Below are positions 25,070 to 35,689 of a stretch of DNA of 64,000 nt, one piece after another; position 1 is the stretch's first letter; every line of letters begins with the position of its first letter. The notes below the pieces were generated by a model. It was not told the DNA's origin and did no database searches. It was given only the letters and a program-made list of their open reading frames with translations. The stretch comes from Gavia stellata (taxonomy: Eukaryota; Chordata; Aves; Gaviiformes; Gaviidae), in NCBI RefSeq assembly GCF_030936135.1, contig NC_082604.1, positions 62,001 through 126,000 on the forward strand. Direction: 5' to 3'. Both the position numbers and the translations under genes were made by a program.

Positions 25070-25662
25070 AAAAGAAGCGTGAGCAGCAGGTCAAGGGAGG
25101 TGATTCTGCCCCTCTACTCCGCTCTGGCGAGACCCCAACTGGAATACTGCGTCCAGCTCTGGAGTCCTCAGCACAGGAAAGACACGGACCTGTTGGAGCA
25201 GGTCCAGAGGAGGGCCACAAAAATCGTCAGAGGGAGGAACAAATCTCCTATGAGGAAAGACCAAGAGAGGTGGGGTTGTTCAGCCTGGAGAAGAGAAGGC
25301 TCTGTGGAGACCTTCTTGTGGCCTTTCAGTACTTAAAGGGGGCTTATAAGAAAGATGGGGAGAGACTTCTAACAGGGCCTGTAGCGATAGGACAAGGGGT
25401 AATGTCTTTAAACTAAAAGAGGGTAGCTTTAGACTAGACATGAGGAAGAAATGTTTTACAATGAGGGTGGTGAGGCACTGGCACAGGCTGTCCAGAGAGG
25501 TGGTAGATGCCCCATCCCTGGAAACAGTCAAGGTCAGCTTGGACGGGGTTCTGAGCAACCTGACCTAGTGGAAGATGTCCCTGCTCATGGCAGGGGCGGG
25601 GTTGGACTAGATGACCTCTAAAGGTCCCTTCCAACCCACAACATTCTATGATTCTATGATTT
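25070..25662 (+). mobile_element. 5'-truncated CR1 with complete 3' tail, nested in older CR1
   Basis: The plus-strand sequence from GTGATTCTGCCCCTCTACTC to the tandem ATTCTATGATTCTATGAT tail is a typical 5'-truncated CR1. It interrupts the minus-strand CR1 between its 5' region and endonuclease (host flanks GAGGTATT / TTCACTG), so it is the younger of the two. Confidence 0.9.
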
Positions 25663-26059
25663 CACTGTTGTTTCCCTGTTGGCTCCTATTACCTCAGGAG
25701 CCCCCGGCTCATCTCCGTAAGACTTCACCTGTGCTGCGCTGTACCCAGCACGTCTCAGAGCAACAGGCTGAGGGCCCTCGCTAGCACCCTGTCCCGCTAA
25801 CCTTGGCGTGTCATCCCACAGCTTGTCAGGGCAAGCCTGATATCATCTCCCTCCCCTTCCAAGTCTAGTTTAAAGCTCTGTCAGTGAGACCCGCTAGCTC
25901 GGCAGCAAAGACCCTCTTCCCCCTTTGAGAAATCCCATCCGACACCAGCTGGCCTGGTGCCGTGTCGGCCTCCCCATTATCAAAAAACCCAAAGCTGTGA
26001 TGGTGACAGGAGTCACAGAGACCTGTATTAACAGACCGGGTCCGTCTGTTTCCTTCCAG

Positions 26060-26933
26060 CGCGCGGCTCCCCCAGCCCAGCTCCGTCTCAGCCCCCCGAC
26101 GCCCCCCCACCTTCCTCCCTCCCCCCGCAGCTCTCCCACCGGGCCGAGCAGGCGCTCCGCTGGGTCACCCCTCCGCAGCTCTTCTCGCTCCCGCCCGCCG
26201 GCACCAGCCCCAGGCTCCGGCACGCCCGGCAGCCCGAGGCCCGGGCGGCTGCCCCTTCTCGGGGGGGCTCTCTCCGGCTGCCGCCGCCGGCCTGGCGAGC
26301 GCAGAGGACGCGGCTTTCTGCCGGCGGGGCACCGCAGCCGAGCTCCTCCCGGCTGCCACGCCGGCCTCGCCCGCTCCGGGCGCCAGCGCTGCCCCGGCCG
26401 CTGTCGAGAGCCGCGGGGGCGGCCGCGGCCCGGCGCGCCCAGACCTGCCGCTCCGCTCCGCTGCGGGCCGGGCCGGCTCCGGAGCGGCTCCCCTCGGCCA
26501 CCGGCCGCTCCTGTCCGTTACAGCGCGGGGCGACCGCCCGCCGCCGCCCCGGCCCCGCCCCGGCCCCGCCCCGGCCCCGCCCCGGCCCCGCCCCGGCCCC
26601 GCCCCGGCCCCGCCCCGGCCTCGCGGCGGCCTCGCGGCGGCTCTGGCGGCAGCTGCCGGCGGCTCTCTCCGCGGCCCGGGCGCTTCCCGCCCCGGGAGCC
26701 CCCCGCTGCGCCCAGACCTGCCGCTCCGCTCCGCTCCGCTCCGCTGCGGGCCGGGCCGGCTGCGGGGCAGCTCGCCCCGGCCACGGCCCGCGCCTCTCCG
26801 CCACAGCCGGGCAGCGGCCCCAGGCCCCTCCGGGGGAGCTTCCCGCGGTGCTGGAAGCAGCTCTCTCCTGCGGGACCCGCCCGCCACTCTGCCGGGCGGA
26901 GGCACCGCACCCCCTCGGCCGCCCCTCCTGCCG
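26060..26933. other. GC-rich block with internal duplication
   Basis: CpG-island-like DNA. The segment CAGACCTGCCGCTCCGCTCCG with its following GCGGGCCGGGCCGG occurs at about 26440 and again near 26715. Long open frames exist in all phases on both strands, which is expected at this GC content. No gene recognised. Confidence 0.55.
26547..26622. repeat. 11-bp GGCCCCGCCCC tandem repeat (about 7 copies)
   Basis: Near-perfect 11-mer array. The minus strand is GGGGCGGGGCC repeats with many G4 runs, a strong G-quadruplex candidate, and each unit also holds an Sp1-type GC box. Confidence 0.85.
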
Positions 26934-27062
26934 TGTCTGGGACCGCGCCACAGCGAGGGGGTTCGGGTGTCCCCGGGGACGGGGACGGGGACTCACCCCG
27001 GTCGCTGGGACACGCGTCCTGGCGAAGAGGACGGTGCTGTGCGAGGGCCTTCGAGGGGGCGG
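26934..27062. repeat. Left piece of the GC-rich repeat, copy A
   Basis: Aligns base for base with 43011-43140 and more loosely with 41031-41168. All three begin TGT[AC]. It is separated from its continuation (31219 onward) by the minus-strand provirus. Most differences are G/C here and A/T in the other copies. Confidence 0.75.
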
Positions 27063-27600
27063 TGACACGCGGAAACAAACTTCACAGCTCACACAGAGGT
27101 GTAAAGCCGACATTGGTCTATTGCGGTCCCGGGTGCAAGGGGATTTCTCCTCCCGACATGCACACCGGGTTAAAATCATGAAAAGGTATTTAAAACAGTT
27201 AACAAAGTTAGTTACGCCTTCTGGTTCTACCCCTTAATTAACTCTTGGTTAATACTTTTCTTACTTCATCTTCAAGTTACAGTTCTCCTTTAATTCACCA
27301 TGCATGCTCAGAGAGTAGGGGGCTTAACTGTGTTGGAGCTTTTCAAGCTCGGAGGTGTGTTCCTTACCATTCTAATGACATTATAATGAGACGAGTTAAC
27401 TGTAGGGCACTATTTTGGCAGTCCATCCTATTTTTCTACAATTCTTCCTTGTGTTAATTGTTATTGCTAGTTAGCAGAGAGTTAGTGAGACAGTCTTTAT
27501 CTCTAATATTTCTAAGTGCCAGGTGCAGTTGTTATGAAGTATCTTCTTTACATTCTTCTCACTGACTTTTAACCCTTGTTTTTCAAGACGTCCTGTATCA
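27063..27600 (-). repeat. 3' LTR of the minus-strand provirus
   Basis: On the minus strand it starts TGATACAGG and ends GTGTCA (TG...CA). The poly(A) hexamer position is AATAGA here, against AATAAA in the other LTR. Confidence 0.85.
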
Positions 27601-27613
27601 ATTTCCCCCTTTT
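27601..27613 (-). other. Polypurine tract of the minus-strand provirus
   Basis: The minus strand reads AAAAGGGGGAAAT directly before the LTR TG, as expected for plus-strand DNA priming. Confidence 0.75.
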
Positions 27614-27620
27614 CTTTCCC

Positions 27621-28601
27621 CTAAGCAAATTCTTTGGCTTTTAAAAGTGGTTCGTTATGTTTCATTATTATTTTTAGTGTCCATAATTGCCCAATAAGTT
27701 CCTTGAGTTTACACCAAAGGATAAGATTTACTATTGTTAATGTTGTCATAGCTATTAGTAACACCAATATTGGGTGGGTCATTATGTTTAAGATTTTGGT
27801 AGCTGACGGGGAATAACCCCTAAACACATGCCACCAATTGTGCTCTCCGTCTGCCTTCACTCGTTCCACTGCTTGGTGTATTTCTTCTGCATCATGATGG
27901 ACAGTAATTAAAGTCTTTCTTCCACTTTCTTCAACTTGTTTTAACAACCTTTTTAAATTTTCATGATGCAAGAGTTTTCTTATTAGAGTGAGATTCATTC
28001 CAATAGGGGTGGGCTGTATATCCTGAATCAACGTATAATTAAACTGTAGCAATTGATAAGTAGTAACAGGAGCCGTGTAGGTAAAATCACATCCTGTAAG
28101 ACTAACAAAGTTGCAAATGCAAATATTTGAATGGTTACTCATGTCCACCATTTGATCATCTACTTGCACAAAATCACATTGAGATCTCAGACAAACACAT
28201 CCCATACCCCTGTAAACTATGATGGTTCTTAGGGTCTCGTTGGGATGCACCTCAAAGTGACAAACATTTTGTTCAGTGTCAAGACAAATATCTTGCCCTT
28301 TGATGGTGTTTCCTTCACAAATAAATCCTTGCTGGTCTCGTACGACACAGGCCTCGACATCAATAGTTTGCCACTTATTCCTGTTTTTCATAGCCCATAC
28401 CCTATGTTCTGGGGGATAAAGTACAGTTCCATGGTAATTTAATCCTAGCACAACAATCGGGTATATGTTATACACTAAAGCTTTATATATTGTTAGTACA
28501 AAAGCTGTAGCTGTGTTGTTAGTAGGGTCAAAGGTAAAATTAACCAAATGCCACCACGATTGGAATATCCTTTCAAATTCCATTGCATTACTCCAAATCA
28601 C
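27621..28601 (-). pseudogene. Retroviral env remnant (mainly transmembrane part)
   Basis: A 326-codon open stretch with several N-glycosylation sequons (NFT, NNT, NET, NHS, NYT, NLT), many paired cysteines, a charged helical region rich in E/K/H, and one hydrophobic segment near residues 273-295 (HPILVLLIAMTTLTIVNLIL) followed by a short basic tail, the layout of a retroviral TM protein. Surface-subunit sequence and start are missing; related residues continue upstream in another frame (28602-28700), so it is broken. I see no CX6CC motif, which separates it from the gamma-type env at 42399. Retroviral class not assigned. Confidence 0.75.
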
Positions 28602-28744
28602 TTTTCGATTTCTTTTGGTAGGATTCCGTCTTCACCTTCCCTAATGATTGCAGCTGCTATTGTCTGTATCCATAATTGAGCTTGGATACAACTGAGTGCT
28701 GTAGAAACATTAGTCTGAGCCGCATCTAATGCATTTATAATTAG

Positions 28745-29000
28745 TGCCTTAATTAGTTCCTTTCTCAAATTTTATTTCTGCTTTTAGTTGTTCCAGTAAG
28801 TCTAGCCCCAGTAGAGGTTTTGGTGAGTTAGGCACAGATAAGAATTTGTGTGTTCCCCATTGTTTTCCCAATCTAAATTTAAGAGGTTTTTAAAAAATAC
28901 CCCTTTTCACTTTGGCCAGTAGCTCCCTTTACCGTTACAAAATCATCATCCGTAGGTGTTAAAGCTTGGTTGATAGGTTTCATCTTGAGAAAATAAAATC
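28745..29000 (-). pseudogene. Retroviral protease C-terminal remnant
   Basis: On the minus strand, in broken frames, the reading FLSVPNSPKPLLGLDLLEQL resembles the C-terminal G-R-D-L-L block of retroviral aspartic proteases (here GLDLL). It is followed within about 100 bp by env-like residues, marking the deletion of RT and integrase. Catalytic D-[ST]-G not seen. Confidence 0.5.
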
Positions 29001-30659
29001 AAGGACAGGGTCTGCCCTCTCTCTGTCATTCTGAGCAGCGGGGCTGCTGCCTCCGAGAAGCACCGCTGAGGCGGGAGGGGCCCCCTTGGGCGCTGGTTGG
29101 GGCACACACCACGCAGCACCGCGCTCGGGCCTCGTCACAGCGGTTTTTTTTAGGCTCCAGCTCCTCCCCAGACGGGGGAGGCCACGGGGACGTTTCCCTG
29201 CTTCCCCCCATCCGGGAAACGCGGTACCGGCTCCCCCTCAAAACCAACATCAATTGCAACAAGGCATTCTAATTCAAGGTTCCACTGAAGGGCCATTTCT
29301 CCTCATCATCCAATTTATACAAAGGCCACCATTGATGACAATATTTTATTCAAGTCTTTCTGCTCACGCTTCCTCCTGGCAGCTCTCCTACCTCCTCCCA
29401 GTGAGCTAAAATACAGCCTAGAGGGCTCCTTCTCAAGATTCCGCCCCTTTGTTTACCTCCCATAATGAACACCCTGCCCGCAGGGGCTTATTCCTCAGCC
29501 TAAGAACACAACCTGATTGAACTGACAGCAATACTACCCTATCCGAGGCAAAAGACGCGATGGCGTACTCGCCCCACAGCGAATGCACCGAAATTCAAGA
29601 CAATTATCGAAAAGGAAAAAATGTACTTAATGACACTCCAAACACTTAGCACGAACAAACAAGCAACACCAATGGCAAATCAGACAGTGCTCCACGCCAA
29701 ATAAACCCGTCACTATTCTGTTCTACATCCCCCTCCATACCAGCGACATTCTTACTGGTTCCTTATACCTTTTATATTTCCACAAAGCACCTGCCTAAGC
29801 TGGCCTGAGCGCTCAATCTTATTCCATTTAGACCAGTTTCCTTGACACCCACTACACCAAAAATCGTCTCGTCCCCAAACCGTACTCAAACGTTCTGTTT
29901 ACAACCAAAACATTCAAAAACATATATTGGGTTGCATGAAAAATCCTGATATCTGTGTATAGGACAATAAGGGATAACAATCGGTTCCATTAACACAGTC
30001 TGTCGTACGCTTCGTCCGTCTCCGGCCGCTCTCCTCGCGGAGAACGCGGAACCGCGGATCAGGACTCCGCACTCGCCCCGCAGTCCGACTGCGCCTCACT
30101 CACTCAAACACTCACCCAACTTACAACAACATCAATTGTGTAATGAAGCACTTTTCACAGAATACACGGTACCGGGCACAAAACTTCCTGAGTATATAGA
30201 TTGTAATGACTATCATAAAATGCCAATTAGAGCCACAATAATACGAATTTCAGTTCCCATGGGTTATAATAGTTGGTACAAACGACAGCACCCCCGCGTA
30301 CTTCCCTTATTCAGGGATTCCCGCGTTCCCGTACCTATCCCGCACTCCCGCAATTTCAGCGAAGAGCACCCCCCACGTACTTCCCTATCCAGGGATTCCC
30401 ACGCCCGCGTACTTCCCTATCCAGGGGTTCCCGCGCCCTCACTGCTGGATTCGAATCCCACCCGGGGGAGCACAACGCTCTTTACCTCCCGTAGGACGTC
30501 TCCTCACGACTTACAGGTTCCCCTCCCTTAACACACCGGGTCCGCTGATGGTCCGTGTCTGTCCCTGCAGTGATCGGGCGAGCGAGGGAGGTCCTGCGAG
30601 AAATCTCGGGGCGCGCCGAGGATGTCCCCCTCTCAGCCGGTCCCGCAGCCGGGCAGAGG
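29001..30659 (-). other. Unrecognised leader/gag region of the provirus
   Basis: No gag matrix, capsid or zinc-knuckle motif is visible. The part near 29030-29230 is GC-rich, 29440-30270 is AT-richer, and 30295-30435 holds a short degenerate repeat. Probably decayed gag/leader. Confidence 0.4.
30295..30435. repeat. Degenerate repeat around ACTTCCCTATCCAGGG
   Basis: The core CGTACTTCCCT(A/T)T(C/T)CAGGG(A/G)TTCCC appears three times (about 30297, 30378, 30408) with CCCGCG spacers inside the provirus leader. Confidence 0.7.
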
Positions 30660-30681
30660 GTCCCGTCTGGGGTGCCAAAAC
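30660..30681 (-). other. Primer-binding-site-like sequence
   Basis: Directly inside the 5' LTR the minus strand reads TTTTGGCACCCCAGACGGGA. A PBS (TGG plus tRNA 3' complement) is expected exactly here. I could not assign the primer tRNA. Confidence 0.55.
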
Positions 30682-31218
30682 TGACACGCGGAAACAAACT
30701 GCACAACTCACAGAGAGGTATAAAGCCGACATTGGTTTATTGCGGCACCGGGTGCAAGGGGATTTCTCCTCCTGACATGCACACCGGGTTAAAATCATGA
30801 CAGGTATTTAAAACAGTTAACAAAGTTAGTTACGCCTCCTGGTCCTACCCCTTAATTAACTCTTGGTTAATACTTTTCTTACTTCATCTTAAAGGTACAG
30901 TTCTCTTTTAATTCACCACACATGCTCAGAGATTGGGGGCTTAATTGGGTTGGGGCTTTTCTAGCTAGGAGGTGTGTGCCTTAGTATTATAATGAGGTTA
31001 TTATTAGACAAGTTAACTCTAGGGCACTATTTTGGCAGTCCATTCTATTTTTCTACGATTCGTCCTTGTGCTAATCGTTATTGCTAGTTAGCAGAAAGTT
31101 AGTGAAGACAGTCTTTATCTCTAATATGTCTAAGTGCCAGGTGCAGTTGTTATGAAGTATCTTCTTTACATTCTTCTCACTTACTTTTAACCCTTGTTTT
31201 TCAACATGTCCTGTAACA
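30682..31218 (-). repeat. 5' LTR of the minus-strand provirus
   Basis: Minus strand from TGTTACAGG to GTGTCA. AATAAA (plus coordinates 30736-30741) is intact and a TTTAAATA box lies about 70 bp upstream in the minus sense, so promoter and poly(A) elements are in LTR order. Confidence 0.85.
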
Positions 31219-33075
31219 GCAACAACCGACTGAGTGTGTGCGATGGCGTGTGGGGACGTGGGAGTTGTTGTGGAGAAGGAGTCTGGGATTTCATCAAGAC
31301 TGGGATCCTAAACTAACCTCAGTTAGTGATTTTAATAGTAAAAGATGCCCCCCTCGGAGGAGATTTTAGGTGCAAGTACAGGTCCACCTCAGTGTCACGA
31401 GTGACATTAAAACGAAGACAGGCGCAGACGGACTTTGGTGTGAGCGACCAGTCCGTGACTGCGATGTGATTCTGTCTCTGTCGCTGTTCCGTACGAAGGA
31501 CCCCGCGTGTGTCCCAGGGGTGCGCTGGCTGATGGGCAGTGCCCGGCACCCCGCTCTGCAGAGCGGCGATACGGACCGAGGTCTCGGCCCCCGGTGCTGA
31601 CGGGCGTTGTGCACAGCGGGCGAAGAGCCCCGGTGTAGGGACCGGGACCGCACCCGCAGCCCGCCCGGCCCCGCCGCCTCCCGCGGCCCCCACCCGCGCC
31701 CCCGCCCGCCCCTTCTCCCCCGCGGCTCTGTCCCCGCGGCAGCTGCAGCGGGATGGCGCTGCTGCCCGTCCCCAGCGTGCGGGGCAGGGCTGCGCACACG
31801 GAGCCCGAGGGGTCCCGTCCCGTCGGGCAGAGCCCGGCGGAGACCTGCGCGGGGGACGGGCGGGAGCGGCGGCAGCAGGAACACGCTCCCGAGCCGGTCC
31901 CCTCCCGGGGCCGGCCCGGGCCGGGCTTCCCGAGCGGGGCGCGCCCCCGGGAGCGGGGCGAGCCCGGGCGCGGCTGGCTACCGAGCCCGGCTGGCTACCG
32001 AGCGCGGCGGCGGGGCCGGGCCGGCCGGCAGCGCCGAGCACCGGGCGCAGTCTGCCGCGGGTGCGGCCGAGGGCCGGCGCGGGCTTCGTCCCGGCCGGCA
32101 CCGTGCGCCTCCGGGGAGCGCCGGGACGGCGGCAGCCGGCTCGGCCCCTCGGCCTCGGCGTCCTCCTCGCCGCCCGGGACACGGGGACCCCCGGGGCGCT
32201 CCCCGGCCCCCGGCAGCGTCCCGCCCCGCCCGCCCCCACCCCCGCCGGAGCGGGGGAGGACGCGGAGCTGCAGCGCCCGGTGCGCGGTGCCGAGGGGCCG
32301 GTTCCTGCCCGCCATCGCGCTGCCCGCCCCGCCCGCCCCTGCCGCTGCGCCCCGACCGGCCGGGGGGGCTCGGCTGGACCCGGCTCGGCTCAGCTCGGCT
32401 GCTCTGTGCTCGGCTCGACTCCGCTCGGCGAGACTCGGCACGGCTCGGGTGATTTCGGCTCCTCTCCGCTCCGATCCCCTCGGCCCGGCGGGACTCAGCG
32501 GGACGGGTCTGGGCCGGGCCCGGTGCCGGTGCCGCAGCCCCCGCCCAGGCGAACCGGCCCGGGCGCTGCCCACGCAGGAGCTCTCCTCGGGCGGGTCCCG
32601 GGACACCCCTGCCGAGCTCCGCCGAACCCCCCTCGCTGGGCGGCAGCCGGCGGGACCGAGAGACCCCGGCGGGCGCAGGGCAGAGGCGCGGCGGTCCCGG
32701 CCCGCCCCTCCCCTCCCCTCCCGGGACAGAGGGGTCCGCAGCGGCTGTCCCGGGGCTGCTGCCCCACGCCCACCCGTGCGGCGGCACCGAAGCGGGTGGA
32801 AGAGGCCCCCGGCTGCCGACCCCAAACGCGCCCCCCCGCAGGAGCTCCCGGAGCGAGGGGGCCCTGGCCGGGGACGCCCGGCTGGCTCCAGCCCCGGGAC
32901 GCGGAGCATCTCCCCCGGGAGACGGTTCCGCCGCCGCCGCCGAGCCCCGCTGCGGGGAGCGGGGTGGGGAGCGTCCCGCCGGCGACCCCCCACGTCCCGG
33001 GTGGGCAGCGCGCGCGCGCACCCGCGTGTGCATTTGCTTTTCCTCCTTTCGCAGCAGTTTGTAATAACGGGGCCG
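31219..33075. repeat. GC-rich repeat, copy A (right part)
   Basis: Nearly identical to 43152-44882 for about 1.8 kb, including landmarks CTCAGTTAGTGATTTTAATAG and the final TTTGTAATAACGGGG. Most of it is CpG-island-like. The differences are mainly in a short GCTCGGCT-rich part near 32390-32490 and a run of GGCTGGCTACCGAGC units near 31973 (two here, three in copy B). Very long open frames on both strands are a GC effect. Confidence 0.85.
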
Positions 33076-34794
33076 CGGGCGAGGGACGGAGCCGGGGCGG
33101 GGGGACGGAGCGGCAACGGGGACGGGGACGGGGACGGGGACGGAGCCGGGGCGGGCGCGGCCGCGCATCCCTGCCGGGGCTCCCACCGCCGCAGCCGGGC
33201 CGTGCGCGGGTTCTCTGCCGGGGAAGGGGCGGAGGGGGTGGTCCGCTCCCGGGGCCTGAGCGCTGCCCGGGAGCAGAGGCGGGACGGCGGGGAGGAGGAA
33301 GGGGGCGGCCGGGGTGCGGGACCCGGCGGGCGGAGGGCGAGCGGAGCGCAGGGCTCGTGTCGGCCACGTCCCGCGGCGAGAACCGGGCTCCCGCGGGGCG
33401 GCGGGGGGGTCACGGCGGAGCGGGGAGCTGCCGGGGGGACTCGCTCCGAGGGAGCGGGGGGCTGCGGAGGCAGCGGCGGGGCCCGAGGGGCAGAGACGCC
33501 GGGCCAACGGGGCCTCCGGCGGGTGCCCCGGGAGCGGGCAGAGGCGCGGCCCTCGGGCACCCCCGGGCCGGGCCGGCGGGGGCCCCCGGGACTGGGTGCG
33601 GGGGGCCGGGCTCGAGCGCTCCCCCGAAAGCAGCTCCTCCCGCTGCCACCGGCACCGAGCAACCCTCCGGGCTGGGCGGCGGCACGGCCCTGGCAGACCC
33701 TGCCGCTCCCGGAGGGAAGGGCTGGATGCTGGCCAGGCCGGGGGGGCAGCGGTGCTCCCCTCCCTCCCTCCCCGCAGCCCCTCCGGAGCCCCCGGGCACG
33801 GCCCGGCCCCTGCCCGCTGCTGCTAGGGCTCTGGCAGGGCCGCGGCACCGGGATGCCCGCGGGGAAGTGGGGATCCGGAGCGGGGCCGGGCTCCGGCAAC
33901 GGGCTCCTGTCCCGTCCCTGCCCGCGGGGACGGGCCCAGGGAAGCCCCGGCTGCCGGCGGGGCAGAGGCTGCCGGGCTCCCCCGGAGGGGGCTGCGGGAG
34001 ACGGGCGGGTGCGGAGCAGCCGGCACCCACGGCGGCCCTTGGCCTGGGACAACAGCCCGACCCGCTGCCCGGGGGACAGCAGCCGAACACGCCGCGGGCC
34101 GACGCTGCCGGGGGAAACCCCCCGGACTGGCGGGGAACCGCAGCTGCGGGCTCTCCTCGGGGGACGGCCCCACGGGCAGGAGGGTACAGGCAGCTCCGGG
34201 CAGCGCGACCAGGACAGACGAGACACACACGGCAGCTCCGGCAGAGGAGACCGACGCTCCGCTTTTATTGCGCGCACGGCCGCGCAGCGAGCGGCGGCTC
34301 CTTCCCGACGGAGCAGCACGCCTGCAGCCTTTCCAAGCGGGACACGTCCGGCACAGGGCAGAAGAGCCCCGGGGGACCTCATGCGGGGAAGTCCTGGAGG
34401 CTCCCCTGCCCGCCTGGCACAGGGAAGAGAGGCGGCGGGATGGAGGGCACAGCCGGACTCCTGCTCCTGCAACAGCGGGGAACCGCTGGCCAGAAACGGC
34501 CCTGAGGAGCGCGGGCAAGGGGCCCTGCTCAGTGCTGGGGGGAAGGCGGAAAACCCCCGGGGACCTGTGCCACTCCGCCCCGGGGGAAAAAACTCCTTCC
34601 TGAGCCCAGAACTGGCGATTGCTCCCTGAGCACGGGAGCCAGACCTGCCGCCCAGGGCCCAGGGCTGCCCCGGCTGCAGGGGACACCAGCGCTGCCTGAG
34701 CCCTTCCCTCCCTCCACTGGAGGCACCTCAGGGGCTTCCCAGCACGGACAGCTGAGGTGGTTTTCATCCTCTGGCAGGTGTCCGTAAGCCCAGG
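33076..34794. other. GC-rich DNA after copy A, no gene recognised
   Basis: Continues the CpG density with a GGGGAC hexamer run (about 33117-33145) and a CTCCCTCCCTCCC run near 33757. Plus-strand TTTATT at 34264-34269 is AATAAA on the minus strand and could end a leftward transcript, but no exon could be supported. Confidence 0.4.
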
Positions 34795-35058
34795 CAGCAA
34801 CCAAGGGCTCCTCCCAGGCAGCTGCCTGAGGTGTTGGGCCTCTTTTGGAGGAAGCTCCCTCCTCCGGGATCCACCTCAGACGCCTCCCAGGCACGTCCCG
34901 GAGTATTTCTCCTCTCCTTTAGGGACCTGAGATCTCGGGTAGCAGCCCCAGACTCCTCCAAGAAAGCTTCCCAAGACAGCTTTTGTTCTTTAGAGGAAGC
35001 TCTCTCCTCGGGGATGCACCCGAGACTCCTCCCAGGCATTTCCTGGAATGTTTTGACC
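34795..35058. repeat. Second array of the ~145-bp satellite (about 1.8 units)
   Basis: Same unit as 21541-22757, same orientation: GGGACCTGAGATC at 34922, AGCAGCCCCAGACTCCTCCA at 34941, TTTAGAGGAAGCTCTCTCCT at about 34992. It ends at TTTTGACC, where the LTR begins. Confidence 0.85.
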
Positions 35059-35674
35059 TGTCGTGCTGGTTTTGGCTGGGATAGAGTTAGTTTTCTTCAT
35101 GGTAGCTAGTATGGGGCTGTGGTTTGGATTTGTGTTGAAAGCAGCATTGACAACACAGAGGTGTTTTCGTTACCGCTGAGCAGTGCTTGCACAGCATCAA
35201 GGCCTTTTCTGCTTCTCACACCGCCCCACCAGCCAGGAGGATGGGGGTGCGCAAGAAGCTGGGAGGGGACACAGCCGGGACAGCTGATCCCAACTGACCA
35301 AAGGGATATTCCATACCATATGACGTCATGCTCAGTATGTGAACTAGCGGGAAAGCTGGCCAGGGGACCGCTGCTTGGGCACAGGCTGGGCATCGGTCGG
35401 AGGGTGGTGAGCAATTGTTTTCCTTTGCATCGCTTGTCTTTCTTGGCTTTTATTTGTTGTTGTTGTTATTTTCCTTTTCATTACAATGTTCAGTATTATT
35501 ATCATTATTATTTTATTTTGTTCAATTCCATTTACGAAACTGCTCTTATCTCAACCCACGAGCTTTCTCACTTTTACTTTTCTGATTCTCTCCCCCACCC
35601 CGCTGGGCAGGGGGGGAGTGAGCGAGCGAGCGGCTGTGTGGTGATTAGTTGCCAGCTGGGCTTAAACCACGACA
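35059..35674 (-). mobile_element. Solo LTR, avian ERVL-like
   Basis: On the minus strand it begins TGTCGTGGTTTAAGCCCAGC and ends AACCAGCACGACA, the extended inverted termini of a common avian ERVL-type LTR. It interrupts the satellite and is followed by CR1. No clear 5-bp target duplication (TGACC / CCACC). Confidence 0.75.
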
Positions 35675-35689
35675 CCACCGCCGTCCCTT

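Larger units (their letters stand above)
22762..26035 (-). mobile_element. CR1 LINE, interrupted and degenerate
   Basis: Read on the minus strand from about 26035: a CR1-like 5' region (about 26035-25670), endonuclease domain (about 25065-24470, with the GDF.HPDICW motif of APE-type CR1 endonuclease near 24580), a missing linker, and reverse transcriptase (about 23860-22762, with [11 protein letters not shown] near 23340 and the RT C-terminal KCKVLHL block near 22990). The 3' end is truncated at about 22762, so the diagnostic tail repeat is absent. The element is split by a solo LTR and by a second CR1. Frames are broken; it is a fossil. Confidence 0.85.
27063..31218 (-). mobile_element. Endogenous retrovirus (defective provirus) with two LTRs
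   Basis: Two direct ~538-bp LTRs (27063-27600 and 30682-31218) of about 90% identity by eye enclose 3.1 kb. On the minus strand the order is LTR, PBS-like site, unrecognised leader, protease remnant, env, polypurine tract, LTR. Reverse transcriptase and integrase are not visible, so there is a large internal deletion. Flanks (GGGCGG left, GCAACA right) fit the unbroken GGGCAACAACC of copy B at 43137, giving a short, decayed target duplication. Confidence 0.88.

Noticed and set aside
30440-30480. tRNA-like B box (GGATTCGAATCCC)
   Set aside because: No A box, acceptor stem or cloverleaf around it; lies inside proviral leader.
31539-34629. Plus- and minus-strand open frames of 800-990 residues
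   Set aside because: Open in many frames on both strands at once, Ala/Arg/Gly/Pro composition only; expected at this GC content. The frame is much shorter in copy B, which argues against coding.
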